DNA from: Pontibacter mangrovi
GTDB taxonomy: Bacteria; Bacteroidota; Bacteroidia; Cytophagales; Hymenobacteraceae
DNA length: 64,000 nt
Direction of reading: 5' to 3'
Assembly: GCF_006385705.1 (NCBI RefSeq)
Contig: NZ_VFRQ01000005.1
Location: 310,001-374,000 of the forward strand
In this document: piece by piece, positions 60,790-64,000 of the stretch
Position numbering within the stretch: position 1 is the first letter of the stretch
Layout: each line of letters opens with the position of its first letter
Made by a program: the position numbers and the translations under genes
Notes under the pieces: model-generated
What the model was told of the DNA's origin: nothing
The model's database searches: none
The model's input: only the letters and a program-made list of their open reading frames with translations

Positions 60790-61749
60790 ATGGAAACTAC
60801 ACAGACAATAGAAACCCTCGACGTAACGGTGCTGGAGCCACGCATGAAGCACCCTACCATTTTCCAGTGGTTCGACAACCTGAAAGGCGGCGAGGCCTTC
60901 ATCATCCATAACGACCACGACCCAAAACCGCTGTACTACCAGCTGCTGGGCGAGCGCGGAAACGTGTTTAAGTGGGAGTACCTGGAGCAAGGTCCGGAAG
61001 TATGGGAAGTGAGAATCTCTAAGCTGACGCCGGAAGAAGGGGATACCGTGGGCAAACTGGTAGCCAGGGATTACCGAAAGGCGCAGGTGTTCAAGAAATA
61101 TGGCATCGACTTCTGCTGTGGCGGCAAGAAATCGGTGAAACAGGTGTGCGCTGAGAAAGGCATCAGCCAGGACGAACTGGAGGCAGAACTTATTGCCATG
61201 GACGAGGCCGAGAAGGCACGCGATGCCGAGTATGATAAGTGGGAGCTGGGCTTTCTGGCCGATTACATCGTGAACATGCACCACAAGTATGTGCGGGAGG
61301 CGATACCGGCGCTGTACGAGTATACTACCAAAATTGCCCGCGTGCACGGCAGCCGCCACCCGGAGCTGCTGGAGGTGGTGAAGCACTTCACAAATGTGGC
61401 CAACGAGCTGGAGTCGCACATGCCGAAAGAGGAGCGCGTGCTGTTCCCCTACATCAAGCAACTGGAAGAGGCCAAGAAAAGCGGCGTGAAAATGGAACCG
61501 GCCGGTTTTGGCTCTATCCAGAACCCGATCAACATGATGGAGATGGAGCACGAGAGCGCCGGTGGTGAGCTGGAGAAAATCCGGGAGCTGACCAATGGCT
61601 ACACACTGCCAGCCGACGCCTGCGCCACCTACACCGTTGCCTTTAAGAAACTGAAGGAGTTTGAAGATGACCTTTTCCGCCACATCCACCTGGAGAACAA
61701 CATCCTGTTCCCGAAAGCTGTGGAGCTGGAGAAGGAAGTGTTGAAGTAG
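60790..61749 (+). CDS. ric: Ric/ScdA-type di-iron iron-sulfur cluster repair protein with DUF2249 domain
   Basis: This 319-aa protein has an N-terminal DUF2249-like domain (about 15-85: HPTIFQWFDNLKGGEAFIIHNDHDPKPL). The ScdA N-terminal motif KYGIDFCCGGKKSVKQVC (about 105-122) follows. The C-terminal hemerythrin-like di-iron domain (about 155-310) has ligands in IVNMHHKYV, ESHMPKEERVLFP, MEMEHESAG and RHIHLENNILFP. Ric repairs Fe-S clusters damaged by NO or oxidants in the cytoplasm. The fused DUF2249 may be a heme or NO-related module. The upstream FNR-type site supports NO- or O2-dependent expression. Confidence 0.93.
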   Translation: METTQTIETLDVTVLEPRMKHPTIFQWFDNLKGGEAFIIHNDHDPKPLYYQLLGERGNVFKWEYLEQGPEVWEVRISKLTPEEGDTVGKLVARDYRKAQVFKKYGIDFCCGGKKSVKQVCAEKGISQDELEAELIAMDEAEKARDAEYDKWELGFLADYIVNMHHKYVREAIPALYEYTTKIARVHGSRHPELLEVVKHFTNVANELESHMPKEERVLFPYIKQLEEAKKSGVKMEPAGFGSIQNPINMMEMEHESAGGELEKIRELTNGYTLPADACATYTVAFKKLKEFEDDLFRHIHLENNILFPKAVELEKEVLK

Positions 61750-61752
61750 AAA

Positions 61753-61837
61753 ACCCCACCCCAGCCCTCCCCTAAAAACAGGGTAGGGTGCTAAGAAAAA
61801 TTCCCCCTCCTGTTTTTAGGAGGGGGTTAGGGGGAGG
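61753..61837. repeat. GC-rich palindromic intergenic repeat pair (copy 4)
   Basis: Two units lie between ric and the hemerythrin gene: CCCCACCCCAGCCCTCCCC with GGGTAGGG (61754-61788), and TTCCCCCTCCTG with AGGAGGGGGTTAGGGGGAGG (61801-61837). Each can form a hairpin, and together they form a longer one through CCTAAAAACAGG and CCTGTTTTTAGG. Confidence 0.75.
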
Positions 61838-61860
61838 TTAAACCAATAATACCCACGATC

Positions 61861-62364
61861 ATGAAAAAGACGATCGCACCGCAGAAGAGAGATAAAAGCC
61901 TTGTTCCACTTTCCAGAGAGCACCACTTTGGGTTGCTGTTTGCCTGGAAACTGCGCCAGGGGCTGAAGAACGGAACCAACCTGGAAGTGATGCGCAGCTA
62001 CGTGCGCTACTTCTGGAACAACATCCTGAAAGAACATTGCCAGGAGGAGGAGTGGCTGCTGGAGCGGCTGCTGCCAAGTGATGACACGCAACGCGCAAGG
62101 CTGCAGGAAGAGCACAAACTGATTGAGGCGCTGGTGGAGCTGATAGAGGACGGCTGCCCGATGAACAAAGATCTGTTTAAGGTGCTGGACCAGGACCTGG
62201 TGGACCATATCCGCTGGGAGGAACGCGAGTTGTTTCCGTACCTGCAGGCCGTGGCGCACTCCGATGACCTGGAGCTGGCCGGGGAACTGCTGGCGCACAA
62301 GCACGACCCGCGCGTGGATGCGTTTACGCCGGAGTTCTGGATAGCCAAACCTAAAAGCGAATAG
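61861..62364 (+). CDS. Hemerythrin-domain protein
   Basis: This 167-aa four-helix protein has di-iron ligand motifs SREHHFGLLFAWK, FWNNILKEHCQEEEWLL, LQEEHKLIEALVEL and HIRWEERELFPYLQ. Such small cytoplasmic hemerythrins bind O2 or NO. The gene follows ric after a repeat pair and is 2 nt upstream of the DUF2249 gene, so it belongs to the same NO-protection set. Confidence 0.9.
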   Translation: MKKTIAPQKRDKSLVPLSREHHFGLLFAWKLRQGLKNGTNLEVMRSYVRYFWNNILKEHCQEEEWLLERLLPSDDTQRARLQEEHKLIEALVELIEDGCPMNKDLFKVLDQDLVDHIRWEERELFPYLQAVAHSDDLELAGELLAHKHDPRVDAFTPEFWIAKPKSE

Positions 62365-62366
62365 CC

Positions 62367-63179
62367 ATGCAGATAGCGGCCAACACCAAGATCTCAGCGC
62401 TGATAAAGGAAAATCCCGCTGCCATAGAGGCCATTGCCAGTATAAACAAGCACTTTGAGAAGCTGCGCAACCCGCTGCTGCGCAAGGTGCTGGCCTCCAG
62501 GGTAACCATCGCCGACGCGGCCCGCATTGGCGGTTGCGAAGTAGAGCGGTTCTATGAGAAACTGGAGCCGCTGGGCTTTACCGTGAGCAATATCACCAAA
62601 ACCGAAAAGGCCATGCCTGAACCAACTATAGTTGCCTCTGAGATGCCCGCCGCGCTGGCGAAGCTGAACGTGATCACGCTGGATGTGTGCGAGGATATCG
62701 CCACCGGCAACGATCCGTTCCTGAAGATTATGGATGCCGTGGACAGGATAGAGGATACTAGCGCACTGCTGATCATTAATACCTTTGAACCTACGCCGCT
62801 CATCGCCATCCTTAAAAAGAAAGGCTATAGTTACTTTACTGATGTCAAGTCGCCGGAGCTGGTGCATACTTACTTTTGGCAGGAGAGCGCTGCGGAAACG
62901 AAGGCAGAAGAAAGTATAAAACCTGCCGGCAACAGCTTTGAAGATGCCTTGGCCAGGTTTGCCGGCAAGGTAAAGCGCGTGGACGTGCGCCACCTGGAAA
63001 TGCCGCAGCCCATGATAATCATACTGGGTGAGCTGGAATACTTACCGGCCGGAGAGGCGCTGTACGTGGCGCACAAGCGGGTGCCGCAGTTCCTGTTGCC
63101 GCAACTGGAGGAGCGCGGCTTTGAGGTGGCCATTAATGAGGTTGGCCCGAACGAAGTATACTTATTAATCTATAAATAA
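62367..63179 (+). CDS. DUF1858/DUF2249 multi-domain protein
   Basis: This 270-aa cytoplasmic protein has an N-terminal DUF1858-like segment (ISALIKENPAAIEAIASINKHFEKLRNP), a helical linker, and two DUF2249-type domains at about 95-165 (LDVCEDIATGNDPFLKIM, LIINTFEPTPLIAILKKKGY) and 200-268 (VDVRHLEMPQPMIIILGELEYLPAGEAL). DUF2249 proteins are recurrent partners of denitrification and hemerythrin genes and resemble SirA/TusA-like folds. The precise function is unproven. It is 2 nt after the hemerythrin gene and 9 nt before the next membrane protein gene. Confidence 0.85.
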   Translation: MQIAANTKISALIKENPAAIEAIASINKHFEKLRNPLLRKVLASRVTIADAARIGGCEVERFYEKLEPLGFTVSNITKTEKAMPEPTIVASEMPAALAKLNVITLDVCEDIATGNDPFLKIMDAVDRIEDTSALLIINTFEPTPLIAILKKKGYSYFTDVKSPELVHTYFWQESAAETKAEESIKPAGNSFEDALARFAGKVKRVDVRHLEMPQPMIIILGELEYLPAGEALYVAHKRVPQFLLPQLEERGFEVAINEVGPNEVYLLIYK

Positions 63180-63188
63180 AAAATTACC

Positions 63189-64000
63189 ATGAGCGCTGCC
63201 ACTACATCTAACTCGCCGGGCAAATGGGTTGTGCTGCCGCACTACGCGTTTGCTGCCCTGGCATTTGTGGCCCTGAGCGTACTGTTGCTTTTCTCCACCG
63301 ATGCCTTCAGCGGCCACTACTTCCATCCCAAACTGCTGACCCTGACGCACGTTGCCGCGCTTGGCTGGGCCACTATGCTCATTTTCGGGGCGCTGTACCA
63401 GCTGCTGCCGGTGGTGCTGGAGTGCAAACTTTACTCTGAGAAACTGGCCACGGCTGCCTTCGGATTTCTGGGCATTGGTACCATACTTCTGGGCTGGAGC
63501 TTCTGGCATTTTGAGCTGGGCTGGGTACTGCATGTGGCGGCCTGCAGCCTGGTCATCTCCTTTACACTTTTCAATATAAACGTGGTGCAAACGGCCCGCA
63601 AAGCACCGAAGTGGACTATAGAGTCTGATTTTATCGTTACCTCGGCTATCTGGCTGCTGGTAACCGGGCTGGTGGGGCTTCTGATGGCGGTAAATTTTAC
63701 GATGCCTTTTCTGCCCGTAGAGCACACGCATTACCTGAAGCTGCACGCGCACATTGGCATGGCCGGCTGGTTTTTGCTGCTGATAATCGGGGTAGGGTCT
63801 AAGCTGATCCCGATGTTTTTGCTGGCGCACCACGAGGATACCAAAAAACTCAACTGGTCTTACAACCTCATCAATGCGGGGCTGATCCTGTTTATATTGG
63901 ATCACCTGCTGTTTCATACGTCGCTGCTGCCTGTGTATGCGGTGCTGGTTATAGCTGGGGTGGCGCTCTTCTTATTATACCTGCGCGATGCCGCTAAAAC
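63189..64000 (+). CDS. Heme-copper-oxidase-like/NnrS-like membrane protein (3' end beyond window)
   Basis: The frame opens at ATG 63189 (MSAATTSNSPGKW) and stays open to the last base, 270 codons, so it is truncated by the window. About eight transmembrane helices are visible. Conserved features are LTHVAALGWATMLIFGALYQLLPV and HTHYLKLHAHIGMAGWFLLLIIGVGSKLIPMFLLAHHED, in which paired histidines suggest heme or metal ligands as in heme-copper-oxidase-subunit-I-like proteins. It is 9 nt after the DUF2249 gene in the ric/hemerythrin cluster. It is distinct from, but of similar type to, the protein at 54364-55734. Confidence 0.8.
   Translation, partial: MSAATTSNSPGKWVVLPHYAFAALAFVALSVLLLFSTDAFSGHYFHPKLLTLTHVAALGWATMLIFGALYQLLPVVLECKLYSEKLATAAFGFLGIGTILLGWSFWHFELGWVLHVAACSLVISFTLFNINVVQTARKAPKWTIESDFIVTSAIWLLVTGLVGLLMAVNFTMPFLPVEHTHYLKLHAHIGMAGWFLLLIIGVGSKLIPMFLLAHHEDTKKLNWSYNLINAGLILFILDHLLFHTSLLPVYAVLVIAGVALFLLYLRDAAK

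Noticed and set aside
1-64000. CRISPR array, tRNA, rRNA, prophage or transposase gene
   Set aside because: No regularly spaced direct repeats, cloverleaf-like or rRNA sequence, and no integrase or transposase reading frame was seen.

Overview
The window comes from a Bacteroidetes bacterium, most probably a Cytophagales/Hymenobacteraceae-type (Pontibacter-like) organism. The evidence is two SusC/SusD pairs, many lipoproteins with Bacteroidetes-style signal peptides, weak or absent Shine-Dalgarno sites, promoters with the Bacteroidetes -7 box TAnnTTTG, and a clade II nitrous-oxide reductase cluster. The genus is inference; no rRNA or tRNA gene was seen.

Layout. (1) 1-9503: a sugar-oxidation and uptake block. 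The 3' part of a GMC oxidoreductase gene (1-1329) faces a SusD/SusC pair on the minus strand (1475-6642). Beyond a 600-bp AT-rich divergent region lies a complete gluconate-2-dehydrogenase-like pair: a Tat-type subunit 3 and a second GMC subunit. (2) 9739-39752: a large polysaccharide-utilisation locus. It has a GH2 enzyme, a LacI-type regulator with three AAACGTT operator cores, SusC/SusD, a small lipoprotein, an unknown secreted protein, a GH63-like enzyme, GH172 (DUF2961), GH127, a TIM-barrel plus sulfatase-modifying-factor-like fusion, an aldose epimerase, a debranching-enzyme-like (alpha/alpha)6 protein and a PHP phosphoesterase. It ends in galactokinase, galactose-1-P uridylyltransferase and a sodium/sugar symporter. 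The enzyme set suggests a furanose-containing galactan or arabinogalactan whose galactose enters the Leloir pathway. (3) 39871-64000: an NO/N2O and respiratory region. It holds qNor, cytochrome c, nosZ, a membrane protein, nosL, nosD, nosF and nosY, an orphan cytochrome oxidase subunit I, proline dehydrogenase, a thioredoxin-like protein with a polytopic membrane protein, a trHb3 operon, B12-dependent ribonucleotide reductase, Ric/ScdA Fe-S repair, a hemerythrin, a DUF2249 protein and a heme-copper-oxidase-like membrane protein cut by the window end. No nitrite or nitrate reductase, nosR or regulator gene is present here.

How it fits together. FNR/Crp-type palindromes TGAY-N4-RTCA lie exactly 36.5 bp from the end of a -7-like box in front of norB, the thioredoxin-like gene and ric, and a degenerate dyad has the same spacing in front of the cytochrome c-nosZ operon. 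This suggests one NO- or oxygen-responsive regulon. Two layers of repeats overlie the genes: a 7-mer AAGTATA/TATACTT scattered through coding and non-coding DNA in all frames, and GC-rich palindromic intergenic repeats (CCCACCCCTAA...GGAGGGGAA).
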